NCBI GenBank assembly: GCA_026993265.1 | Contig: JALWTY010000005.1 | Location: forward strand, 1-32,599 | Length of the DNA stretch: 32,599 bases | From: Desulfobacterales bacterium | Lineage (GTDB): Bacteria; Desulfobacterota; Desulfobulbia; Desulfobulbales; JAJRZW01 | Reading direction: 5' to 3' | Shown: one piece after another, positions 8,239-15,900 of the stretch | Numbering within the stretch: position 1 is the stretch's first letter | Layout of the letters: each line of letters opens with the position of its first letter | Made by a program: the position numbers and the translations under genes | Notes under the pieces: model-generated | Told to the model about the DNA's origin: nothing | What the model saw: only the letters and a program-made list of their open reading frames with translations | Database searches by the model: none

Positions 8239-8255
8239 TGACATCCCGTTGAAAA
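8239..8255. repeat. Possible remnant end of the foldback repeat
   Basis: Fifteen of 17 bases agree with the terminal repeat of the foldback element (TAACAGCCCGTTGAAAA). It lies 17 bases upstream of the methyltransferase start, at the edge of the low-G+C cargo. No internal part of the element is recognisable here, so this may be coincidence. Confidence 0.3.
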
Positions 8256-8306
8256 GCCGCTGCTGATTATCTCCTCCCCGCCCGGTTGCCGGCCTTGCCG
8301 AGGCCC

Positions 8307-9167
8307 TCAGGCCCCGGGAGAGGGAAAAATCTCCTCCGGCACCGCGCCGGGCAGGGAGGCGACCAGGGCGCCGCGGCGGTTGGCGCGGTCGAGGCATTCC
8401 TGCCAGCCGCGGCCGCTGATGTGCGCCTCGATGAAGGCGGCGAAAAAGGCGTCGCCCGCGCCCACCGGGTCGGCGGATTCAACCTTGATGCCGGGGGTGG
8501 CAAACAGGCCGCCGGCAGACGCAAGCCAGGCCCCCTCCCGGTCGCAGGTCACGATCAGGGCCTCCAACTTATACCGGCTCAAAAGCTCGCTGGCAACATC
8601 TTCCGGTCCGCCGCCAAGACCGAACTCTTCCGCGAGAACGGCAAGTTCGGCCCGGTTCAGCTTGACTATGCCGGCAAGGGGCAGACATTCGCGCACGGTC
8701 CCGGCCGGCGTGAAGGGCGGCCGCAGATTGACGTCGTAGTAGGCGAACGAGGCCTCTTCCGCCAGGGCGCGTATGGTGGCGCGGCTCTCCGGGCTCCGCT
8801 GCGCCAGGGTGCCGAACACCAGCCTGAAATCCCCCCGGGCGGCCTGCCTTGCCGCATCGAGGCTGATGGCGTCCCAGGCCGCGGGCGCGACGATGTCGTA
8901 CTCCACGTCGTCGCCAAGGGTGACCACCACCCGGCCGGTGGGAAGGGAGCCGGTCTGAACCCCGCCGGTGGAAAGACCGAAACCGGACAGCCGGGCCAGG
9001 GTCTCGCGGCCGAGTTCGTCATCGCCCACCGCGGTCACTACCGCCGCCTCGACCCCGAGGGCGGCGAGATGGCAGGCCACGTTCACCGGCGCGCCGCCAA
9101 GCACCCGGCGTCCGTCCGGAAACTCGTCCCACACCACCTCGCCCACACATACGATCTTTTCAGGCAT
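8307..9167 (-). CDS. PfkB-family sugar kinase, probable fructokinase
   Basis: A 286-residue ribokinase/PfkB-family kinase. The first PfkB signature GGAPVNVACHLAALG is near residue 25, and the second, DPVGAGDAFFAAF, holds the catalytic Asp in GAGD. The start used is the ATG at 9167, because an AGGAGG lies 8 bases before it; a GTG six bases upstream would sit too close. It is the last gene of the sucrose cluster: fructose released by sucrose synthase must be phosphorylated to fructose-6-phosphate, which is also the acceptor for sucrose-6-phosphate synthase. Fructose is therefore the likely substrate. The sequence alone would also allow another sugar kinase of the family. Confidence 0.85.
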   Translation of the reverse strand: MPEKIVCVGEVVWDEFPDGRRVLGGAPVNVACHLAALGVEAAVVTAVGDDELGRETLARLSGFGLSTGGVQTGSLPTGRVVVTLGDDVEYDIVAPAAWDAISLDAARQAARGDFRLVFGTLAQRSPESRATIRALAEEASFAYYDVNLRPPFTPAGTVRECLPLAGIVKLNRAELAVLAEEFGLGGGPEDVASELLSRYKLEALIVTCDREGAWLASAGGLFATPGIKVESADPVGAGDAFFAAFIEAHISGRGWQECLDRANRRGALVASLPGAVPEEIFPSPGA

Positions 9168-9193
9168 CTCCACCCCCTCCTGCGGCTGTAAAG

Positions 9194-9214
9194 ATAGGAC
9201 CTATAGGACTTATA
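9194..9214. repeat. Nonamer repeat, ATAGGACCT/ATAGGACTT
   Basis: Two 9-base units and the start of a third in the 128-base gap between the kinase and sucrose synthase genes. Read on the other strand, it contains a 16-base stretch that differs by one base from 17431-17446. Confidence 0.45.
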
Positions 9215-9252
9215 CCAGGCCCGTTCCGGGCCCGGGGGCATCTCACACCCCC

Positions 9253-9293
9253 CTCTGACTTCTGGCTTCTGGCTTCTGGCTTCTGGTTTCTGA
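9253..9293. repeat. Heptamer array, unit CTTCTGG
   Basis: Four exact tandem copies of CTTCTGG (9259-9286) are flanked by degenerate units CTCTGA and TTTCTGA. The array starts two bases after the stop codon of the sucrose synthase gene. On the minus strand the unit is CAGAAGN, the same as the array at 22048-22082. Confidence 0.8.
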
Positions 9294-9295
9294 AA

Positions 9296-11689
9296 TCATA
9301 TCCTGCTCGCCCTCTCCTGGAAGAAGAGCTGGTAGAGCAGATGGCAGTACTGGTTGAGCCGGGTCTTGGCCTCGTGGGAGATGGAGTAGCGCCAGAAACC
9401 GTACACCTTGGTGAGGCGGGTCAGGTCGCGGCAGTGCAGGTCCCAGGTGAAGCGGCTTTGCGCCCGGGCAAGGCCGTTTTCGGAGAACCTGTCCCAGTAG
9501 GACGGGTCTTCAAGGCATTTCTCAAAAAACTCCACGATCCTCGCGGCCATGCCTTCGTGGTCGGTGGGGTTTATCAGGAACCCGGACTTGCCGTGCTCGA
9601 TTATCTCCTGGGGGCCGCCGAACTGGGTGGCCATCACCGGCAGGCCGGAGTGCATGGCTTCGAGGATGGTCAGGCCAAAGGCCTCAAACAGCGCGGGCTG
9701 GACAAAGAGCCCCCGCCGGTCGGCCATCAGGCGGTAGGCCTCGCCCGCCTCCTCGTTGCCGAGGATGCGGCCGATCCAGCGTATGTGGCCGTCGAGGGAG
9801 TAACGGGAGATGAGTTCGTGCATTTTTTCTATTTCGGCCGCCTCTTCCGCGTCCCGCGACCTGGACGGATCGATGACGCTGGCAACAATCACCAGGTTGG
9901 CCAGTTCCCGCAGCCGCTCGCTTCTGCCGTAGGCCTCCACCAGACCGGTGAGGTTCTTGATCCGGTCGAGCCGGGCGATGGTGAAGATGGGCGGCATATC
10001 CGGGTTGTCCAGGCGGCCAAGCCGGTCCGGGCCGGGCTCCAGAAACAGGTCGCGGGCGAGATTTTTCCGGTGCAGTTTCGGCAGCCTGCGTTCATTCTCG
10101 GTGTAGGGGAAATAGACCTTGCCGTCCACGCCGGGCGGGATCACGTTGAAGCGGGGATGAAAGAGGTTGATGCCGCTTATCACGTGCATCAACCCCGGCA
10201 TGGTGAAAAACTGGTAGGACTCGTACTGGCCAATGGCGCTGTCGGTGCCGATGATCTCCTGGCCGGTGGACGAGATGATGAAGTTGGCCTGGTTCATGGC
10301 GATGAGGTCGGCAATGAACTGGACCGAGAAGTGGTACTCCTCCTCGAAGTTCTGCCAGTAAAGATCGCTGAACAGGTACTTGGACTTCTCGAGGGCGTGG
10401 GCGATGTTGCACTGGATCACGCCCATCATCCGGGAGAGCTGGGTGGCCACCAGGTTTCCGTCGGTATAGTTGCCGATTATCAGGTCCGGACAGCCGGAGA
10501 GCTCGGCCCGGATCTCCTTTTCCGCGTCGCGGGCGAACTGCTCGAGATAGGGCCAGACCGCGAACCTGCTTATCCAGTGGGGAATAACGTTGCCGTTTAT
10601 GTCCACGAACGGAACCCTGAGGATATGAACGTCGCGGCTGCCGCGCACCTTTTCCAGCCGCTGGTCCGATGTGGTGCCCTCGTTCTCCGGGATAAGCCGG
10701 GTGACGATGAGGATCTTGGGAGCGATGCGGAGGCCGGCCCGTTTCAGGTCCTGCTCCAGGAAACGCTCGAGCGCCAGGGCCTGGTTGAGGACGTAGACCA
10801 CCTGGCCGCCGGTGTCCGGACGGCCGAGGACGTTGTCCTGGCCGAACCAGCCGTGGGGCGAGACCATGACCACCTTCGAGACCATGGGGATCCTGGCGAG
10901 GAACTCCTCCAGGGTCTCTTCGTTGGGCTGCTCCAGGGTGTCCTGCAGGAGATGGAAGGTCTCCATGATCCGTTCCCGGGAATCGCCCCAGCCGTCGAGA
11001 AATCCGAAACTCTTGAGCTTCGCCCGGACCTCGTCGAGGGGATCGTCATCGTCCGCGGCCCGGTCGAGGTAGTCCATCGCCTCCTCGAGGGCGTTTTCGA
11101 GCTCGGCGGTGGAACGGATGAGATTGCCGTCCAGGAGAAGCTGCACCCCGTGGAGGTGGTGGAGCTTGAGGAACTCGTACAGGGCACTGGTCCAGCGCTC
11201 GGGCTGGCTCGCCAGGTTGGCCGACATGTAGCGGTTCAGGTGCTTGATCCCGTGGCCGATGGTGTGGGGATCGCGCAGGTTGGGGCCGTAGTCGTAGAAG
11301 GGGGCGAGGTTTATCTCCACCGGCCTCCTGCCCGGCGGCAGGTTCGGGCAGGCCACCCGGCTCTTTATCTCGAGGAAATCCTTGATCGCGAGCTGCTCGA
11401 GCCCGTCGTCGCCCGCGCTCATCGCGAATATCCGGCAGCTCGCCCGGCGGTGGCGGTAGACCATGACCAGCCGCTCGCCGTCCCTGACCACCTCCTGCAC
11501 CCGGCGGATGAAGCGCCAGGAACTGGACATACGGCAGGTGATCTCCTCGGATTCGATGAATTTCTGGAAAAGCTGGAGGATCCGGTTGCGCAGCAGGATC
11601 TTCTCTTCTTCCCGGCTGAGAGAGAAAAGAAACCTGCGCACGCAGCCGATCTCGCTTTCGTCTATGAAACTCGCAAGCGTTTTTCCCAT
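9296..11689 (-). CDS. sus: Sucrose synthase
   Basis: A 797-residue GT4 glycosyltransferase that reversibly interconverts sucrose plus a nucleoside diphosphate with fructose plus NDP-glucose. Residues 1-260 form the sucrose-synthase-specific N-terminal regulatory region (including the NLRDPHTIGHGIKHLNRYMS block). The GT-B catalytic part begins at MVSPHGWFGQDNVLGRPDTGGQV and contains FTIARLDRIKNLTGL and the E-x7-E element PALFEAFGLTILEA. Length equals plant and bacterial sucrose synthases. The plant Gln and Asn reported to favour UDP are Ile and Ala here (segment RWIGRILGNEEAGEAY), so ADP may be preferred. AAGGAG stands 12 bases before the ATG. It lies between the SPS gene and the kinase. Confidence 0.96.
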   Translation of the reverse strand: MGKTLASFIDESEIGCVRRFLFSLSREEEKILLRNRILQLFQKFIESEEITCRMSSSWRFIRRVQEVVRDGERLVMVYRHRRASCRIFAMSAGDDGLEQLAIKDFLEIKSRVACPNLPPGRRPVEINLAPFYDYGPNLRDPHTIGHGIKHLNRYMSANLASQPERWTSALYEFLKLHHLHGVQLLLDGNLIRSTAELENALEEAMDYLDRAADDDDPLDEVRAKLKSFGFLDGWGDSRERIMETFHLLQDTLEQPNEETLEEFLARIPMVSKVVMVSPHGWFGQDNVLGRPDTGGQVVYVLNQALALERFLEQDLKRAGLRIAPKILIVTRLIPENEGTTSDQRLEKVRGSRDVHILRVPFVDINGNVIPHWISRFAVWPYLEQFARDAEKEIRAELSGCPDLIIGNYTDGNLVATQLSRMMGVIQCNIAHALEKSKYLFSDLYWQNFEEEYHFSVQFIADLIAMNQANFIISSTGQEIIGTDSAIGQYESYQFFTMPGLMHVISGINLFHPRFNVIPPGVDGKVYFPYTENERRLPKLHRKNLARDLFLEPGPDRLGRLDNPDMPPIFTIARLDRIKNLTGLVEAYGRSERLRELANLVIVASVIDPSRSRDAEEAAEIEKMHELISRYSLDGHIRWIGRILGNEEAGEAYRLMADRRGLFVQPALFEAFGLTILEAMHSGLPVMATQFGGPQEIIEHGKSGFLINPTDHEGMAARIVEFFEKCLEDPSYWDRFSENGLARAQSRFTWDLHCRDLTRLTKVYGFWRYSISHEAKTRLNQYCHLLYQLFFQERASRI

Positions 11690-11710
11690 TTTTTTACTGC
11701 ACTCCTTTTA

Positions 11711-11771
11711 CCGGCTTAGCCGGACTTTCCTTGCCTCACCTGCGCTCGCGCTCGTTTTCAACGGGCTGTTG
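11711..11771. repeat. Truncated copy of the foldback repeat
   Basis: About 60 bases ending GTTTTCAACGGGCTGTTG match the right half of the element at 26864-27008 (the GCCGGA, TCCTTGCCTCA, CTGCGCTCG and TTTTCAACGGGCTGTT blocks are shared in the same order). The left half is missing. It lies between the SPS stop and the sucrose synthase start, so it is probably transcribed within the operon. Confidence 0.8.
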
Positions 11772-11800
11772 ATCTGTTGCCTTCCCCTGCCTCTCTCCTG

Positions 11801-13969
11801 TCACTCGACAAAACGGTAGAACTCGAGCCCGTCGATGATGCCGGCGGCGTACTTGCCTCGGCTGAAACGCAGCCGCCGCAGTCCCCGCAGGCCATCGAGC
11901 TCATGGGAGTAATTGCCCACCACCAGCCCGCAGGTGTCGCCGCGGAGCATCTCGGCGTCGTTGCCGGAATCGCCGCAGACCATGATCCTGGGCAGCGGGA
12001 TCTCCCACTTGTAGCTCAGGTAGCGCACCGCCTTGCCTTTTGAGGCCCGGAAGGGCAGGATGTCGAGGAACTGGCCGTTGGAAAAGACCAGATTGTAGCG
12101 CAGCTTCCTCTCCTGCAGGGCCTGGTGGACCCTGGCGATGAGCTCGGGATCGTCCTCCATCAGGTAGCTTATCTTGTAGCGGCTCTGGTCCTCGTCGTGT
12201 TGGGGATAGAGAAAATCGAGCCCGGAGAGCACCTCGCGCACCACATCCTCCTTCCAGTGGCGCTCCAGGTGGCGCTGCCAGCCGCGGTCGGGGATGAGGT
12301 CCGGGCCGTAATAGATCTCGGTGCCCACCGCGGCGATGATGAAATCGGGCAACGGCACCCCGTGCTCGGCCAGCACCCCCAGGGTGCGGTTGAGGTTGCG
12401 GCCGGTGGCAACCCCCCACGCGAGCCGGGCGCGGCCGGCCTCGAGGATCTCAAGGAGCCGGGCGAGCGAGGGCTCGTCACCCACCAGGGTGTTGTCCACG
12501 TCGGTTATCATCAGCCGGTCCACGCCGGTGAGCCTGCGGCCGACCGGCAGGGTTTCGTCGCCATCCCGGTCAACCCGGCTGGACGGCTCCTCCAGGACCT
12601 TTCTTATAACCTCCATGGTCCGGTTGCAGTGGGCGCTCCAGGAGTAATGGGCCCGGACGCCGTTGATGCCGTTGTGGGAGTAGCGCTCCCACAGTTCCTG
12701 GTCCACCAGGATGCGGCGGCAGGCGTCGGCGATCTCGGCGTCGCTGGTGGGATCGACAAGGATGCCGTTGTCGCAGTTGTTGACGATGTCCACCGGCCCG
12801 CCCTCCTTTGTGGCGACAATGGGCAGGCCGCAGGACGAGGCCTCGATGATGGTCAGGCCGAAGGGCTCCACCAGGGCCGGATTGACGAAAACCCCGCGCT
12901 TGTCGGCGCAGAGGCGGTAGAGTTCCGGCACCTCGGTGCTGAAGTCGTGTTTCTTGGGAATGGCCATCCGGCCGTAGAGGTCGTAGCGGTCCATGAGAAG
13001 CAGCATCTCGGTTAAGACCTGGCGCTCGTTGTCCTCCATGCTGCTTATGTCCTTGCGGATGCCGGCGAAGATGGCCAGGTTGGCGATGGCCTTGAGCTCC
13101 GGGCTCTCGCCGTAGGCCCGGATGAGCCCGGAGATGTTCTTGCGCTGGTCCGGCCGACAGAGAGCCAGTATGAAAGGCTTTTCCGGCGCGACCCAGAAAC
13201 GGGAAAGCTCGCGTAGAAGCAGAACCCTGGCCTGGCGGATGCTCTCGTCCTCGGCGTCGTGGTCGAGCTGGGCGTTGTAGTAGGGATAGAAGGTGTCGGT
13301 ATCGATGCCGGGCGGAATGACGTGGAAGCTGCCGGCGCTGAAGTTGTCGTAGAGGCCGTACTGCCGTTCGATCTCGTGGGTGGTGCTGGTGATGATGGCG
13401 TCGGCGTCGCGGATCACCCGCTCCTCAACCTCGATGCGGCGCTCGATGTGGTAGCGGCGGTCGATCTCCTCGCGGCTCATGCCTTCGGCCATGAGCTTTT
13501 CCAGCTTGTGGCGGCCCATGGAATGGCCGGTAAAGATGAACGGCACCCCGAAGATGGTGGCCAGTTCGCGGGCGACATAACCGGCGTCGGCGTAATGACC
13601 GTGGAACACGTCCGGAATCCGGCCCTGCTGCTTGATGAACTTGAGGGTCTTGTCCACGAACTCGTCCAGGTGCGGCCAGAGCAGCTCCTTGCGCATGTAC
13701 TTGCGGCCGCCGCACTGGATCCTGATGATGCGGGCCTTGTCGCTCAGTTCCTCGACCGGCTCGGCGTAGTCAGAGGAGAAGTTGCGGTCCTTGATCAATC
13801 TGGTGACCAGGTCCACCCGGCCGACGTCGTCGCGGGCCGCAAGGGCCCTGGCAAGCTCGAGCACATATTTCACCTGGCCGCCGGTGTCGGCGTCGCGCCC
13901 CAGTTCCGGAGAGTTGCCCCGGATGAGGCCGTGAACACTGAAAAGCTGGATGTAAAGCCCCTCTGCCAC
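11801..13969 (-). CDS. sps: Bifunctional sucrose-6-phosphate synthase/phosphatase
   Basis: A 722-residue two-domain protein. Residues 1 to about 465 are the GT4 sucrose-6-phosphate synthase, with GRDADTGGQVKYVLELARAL near the N terminus, the HGHYADAGYVA and TGHSMGRHKLEKL blocks, and E-x7-E in VEPFGLTIIEAS. Residues from about 485 to the end form a HAD phosphatase of the sucrose-phosphatase type: the nucleophile motif DVDNTL is complete and GDSGNDAEML supplies the metal-binding acids, so the phosphatase half looks active, unlike the plant SPS tail. The protein could therefore turn NDP-glucose and fructose-6-phosphate into sucrose by itself. It begins at GTG with only a weak AGAGAG upstream. 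It heads the minus-strand sucrose cluster. Confidence 0.95.
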   Translation of the reverse strand: MAEGLYIQLFSVHGLIRGNSPELGRDADTGGQVKYVLELARALAARDDVGRVDLVTRLIKDRNFSSDYAEPVEELSDKARIIRIQCGGRKYMRKELLWPHLDEFVDKTLKFIKQQGRIPDVFHGHYADAGYVARELATIFGVPFIFTGHSMGRHKLEKLMAEGMSREEIDRRYHIERRIEVEERVIRDADAIITSTTHEIERQYGLYDNFSAGSFHVIPPGIDTDTFYPYYNAQLDHDAEDESIRQARVLLLRELSRFWVAPEKPFILALCRPDQRKNISGLIRAYGESPELKAIANLAIFAGIRKDISSMEDNERQVLTEMLLLMDRYDLYGRMAIPKKHDFSTEVPELYRLCADKRGVFVNPALVEPFGLTIIEASSCGLPIVATKEGGPVDIVNNCDNGILVDPTSDAEIADACRRILVDQELWERYSHNGINGVRAHYSWSAHCNRTMEVIRKVLEEPSSRVDRDGDETLPVGRRLTGVDRLMITDVDNTLVGDEPSLARLLEILEAGRARLAWGVATGRNLNRTLGVLAEHGVPLPDFIIAAVGTEIYYGPDLIPDRGWQRHLERHWKEDVVREVLSGLDFLYPQHDEDQSRYKISYLMEDDPELIARVHQALQERKLRYNLVFSNGQFLDILPFRASKGKAVRYLSYKWEIPLPRIMVCGDSGNDAEMLRGDTCGLVVGNYSHELDGLRGLRRLRFSRGKYAAGIIDGLEFYRFVE

Positions 13970-13994
13970 GTTAGCTCTCTACCGCTTTTTGAAC

Positions 13995-14014
13995 CACGGA
14001 TGGACACGGATCCG
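13995..14014. repeat. Decamer repeat piece CACGGATGGA/CACGGATCCG
   Basis: Two consecutive 10-base units beginning CACGGAT lie in the 124-bp gap between mutL and the SPS gene. They belong to the same family as 4986-5005. The rest of the gap is C-rich low-complexity sequence with CCCTAAG-like pieces. Confidence 0.5.
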
Positions 14015-14093
14015 CTTCCCATGCCCTGTCACTCCGTCCCCAACTCCCTATCCCCTAAGTACCCTAAGCCCCCAAGCCCCTGTTATCCGCTCT

Positions 14094-15884
14094 TCATCCC
14101 CGCCTGAACCACTCCTCCACCGCCCTCCTGCTGATCCTCTTCACCACCGGCCGGCCGTGGGGGCAATGGGAAAATATCCCGGCCGCGGCCATCTGCCGAA
14201 CCAACGCCTCCATCTCCGCCAAGCTCAGCCTGCGGCCGGCCATTATCGACGACCGGCATGCCATCCGGGCAAGCATGCCGTCGACAAGATCGCTGTCCGC
14301 GTCCGCTCCGGGCAGCCTGGCTATGACCTCCCTGACCACCTCGGCGGGATCGCTATCCTTCAGCATGGCCGGCACCGCCTTGACGACAAAGGTGCTGCCG
14401 CCGAATGGCTCGATCTCGAGCCCCAGACGGCCGGCGAACTCCATGTTCTCCTCGAGTGCCGCGATCCCGGCCGGAGAAAGCTCGATACTGGTGGGAAACA
14501 TCAGCCGCTGGGAAGCAACCCCGCCGCCGAGGTACTGCTTTTTCAGCTCCTCGAAACGCAGCCTTTCCTGGGCCGCGTGCTGGTCGATGACCACGAACTC
14601 GTCCCCGCTCTGGCCGAGAATATAGGTATCGAAGAGCTGCCCCACCACCTCGAAACCGCCGGGAACGGCATCTTCCGCAACAGGCGCGGCGGGCTCTGCC
14701 ACCTCTTCTCCGCTGCCGGCCGCAACCGGAGCAGAGGTTCTGCCGACCATCTTATCATAATCCCCCCCCGGACGGGCAAACGGAACCGGAGAAGAACGCG
14801 CCCCTGCCCCGCCGGCATCCCGGATGCCCTCAACTTCCGGCCGCGCATCCCCGCCGTACGGACCGGACGGCTCCGGTCTCAGCACCTGCCGGCTGCTCTC
14901 CTGGGCGGCAAGGGTGGCTCCGGCCACGGCCCGGCTGACCACGGCCATGACCGCGGCCGGAGAGCGGAACCTGACCTCGAGCTTGGCCGGATGAACGTTC
15001 ACGTCCACATCCACCGGCGCGATTTCAAGGCTTACGACGCCGCCCGGCCTGCCCCCGGCCGGAATGAAACCGCGCAGGGCCTCGGCCACGGCCCGGAAGA
15101 AGAGACGGTCGCGCACCGGCCGGCTGTTCACGAGCATCACCAGCCTTGCGCCGCTGTCGCAGAACTCCGGGGCGAGGATTCCGCCGCTCACCCGCACGGG
15201 TCCGTTCTCCCCTTCTTCGCGGAGGTCAAAGGGAATTAGCTCCGCAGTCCGGAAGATCCTGCGGTAACGGGTAACGACCGGCGCCGGAGACAACCTTAGC
15301 GCCTCGCGGCCGCCGCGCTCGTAGATCAAGGAAATATCCGGCCAGGCCAGGGCGAAATTGCGCACCACCTCGTCCACGTGGGCGGTCTCGGTCCGTTTCG
15401 TGCGCAGAAATTTCTTTCTTGCCGGAACATTGCCGAAGAGCTCGCGCACCTCCACCGTGGTGCCCACCTGGCAGCCGGCCTCGCCCACGGAGGACACCCG
15501 GCCGAAGCGGACCTCCACCCGGTTGCCAAGGGGCTCGCCCGCGCGGCGGGAGACGATGGTGGTGCGCGACACCGAGGCTATGCTGGGGATGGCCTCGCCC
15601 CGGAACCCCATGGTGGATACCCGCATGAGGTCGGATGCGTCGCTTATCTTGCTGGTGGCGTGGCGTTCGAGGCAGAGGAGCAGGTCGTCGGCGTCCATGC
15701 CGCAGCCGTCGTCCACCACCCGGATGGTTCCGGATGCGGGATCGTACCGGACGAGGACGTTTTCCGCGCCCGCGTCGGCCGCGTTCTCGAGAAGTTCCTT
15801 GACCACCGAGGCGGGCCGCTCGACCACCTCGCCCGCGGCTATCTGGTTGGCAAGATGTTCGGGCAGGATACGGATGTCTGACAC
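14094..15884 (-). CDS. mutL: DNA mismatch repair protein MutL (endonuclease type)
   Basis: MutL, the ATPase linking MutS recognition of mismatches to strand incision. The GHKL ATPase motifs are in place: ENAADAG (33-39), DDGCGM (58-63), RHATSKI and GFRGEA (93-98). The C-terminal domain carries DQHAAQERLRFE at 434-445 (the DQHA(x)2E(x)4E metal-dependent endonuclease motif), ACR at 542-544, CPHGRP at 574-579 and a terminal FRR matching FxR. It is therefore the self-nicking type, as in organisms without MutH. A low-complexity proline/alanine linker joins the two halves. The start is GTG with no clear ribosome site, 16 bases after the M23 peptidase stop. Length (596) is typical. Confidence 0.97.
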   Translation of the reverse strand: MSDIRILPEHLANQIAAGEVVERPASVVKELLENAADAGAENVLVRYDPASGTIRVVDDGCGMDADDLLLCLERHATSKISDASDLMRVSTMGFRGEAIPSIASVSRTTIVSRRAGEPLGNRVEVRFGRVSSVGEAGCQVGTTVEVRELFGNVPARKKFLRTKRTETAHVDEVVRNFALAWPDISLIYERGGREALRLSPAPVVTRYRRIFRTAELIPFDLREEGENGPVRVSGGILAPEFCDSGARLVMLVNSRPVRDRLFFRAVAEALRGFIPAGGRPGGVVSLEIAPVDVDVNVHPAKLEVRFRSPAAVMAVVSRAVAGATLAAQESSRQVLRPEPSGPYGGDARPEVEGIRDAGGAGARSSPVPFARPGGDYDKMVGRTSAPVAAGSGEEVAEPAAPVAEDAVPGGFEVVGQLFDTYILGQSGDEFVVIDQHAAQERLRFEELKKQYLGGGVASQRLMFPTSIELSPAGIAALEENMEFAGRLGLEIEPFGGSTFVVKAVPAMLKDSDPAEVVREVIARLPGADADSDLVDGMLARMACRSSIMAGRRLSLAEMEALVRQMAAAGIFSHCPHGRPVVKRISRRAVEEWFRRG

Positions 15885-15900
15885 GGCGGCTGCGGGAATA

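Noticed and set aside
6879-8252. A long plus-strand open frame opposite the methyltransferase
   Set aside because: The minus strand carries intact methylase motifs, and the plus-strand product has none.
9253-9293. Tandem repeat considered as a CRISPR fragment
   Set aside because: The units are 7 bases long and contiguous, with no spacers; there are no cas genes in the window.
9341-11719. A plus-strand open frame of nearly 800 codons opposite sucrose synthase
   Set aside because: It mirrors the sucrose synthase gene, is composed of Gly/Val/Ala/Asp-rich sequence typical of antisense frames in high-G+C DNA, and shows no family motifs.
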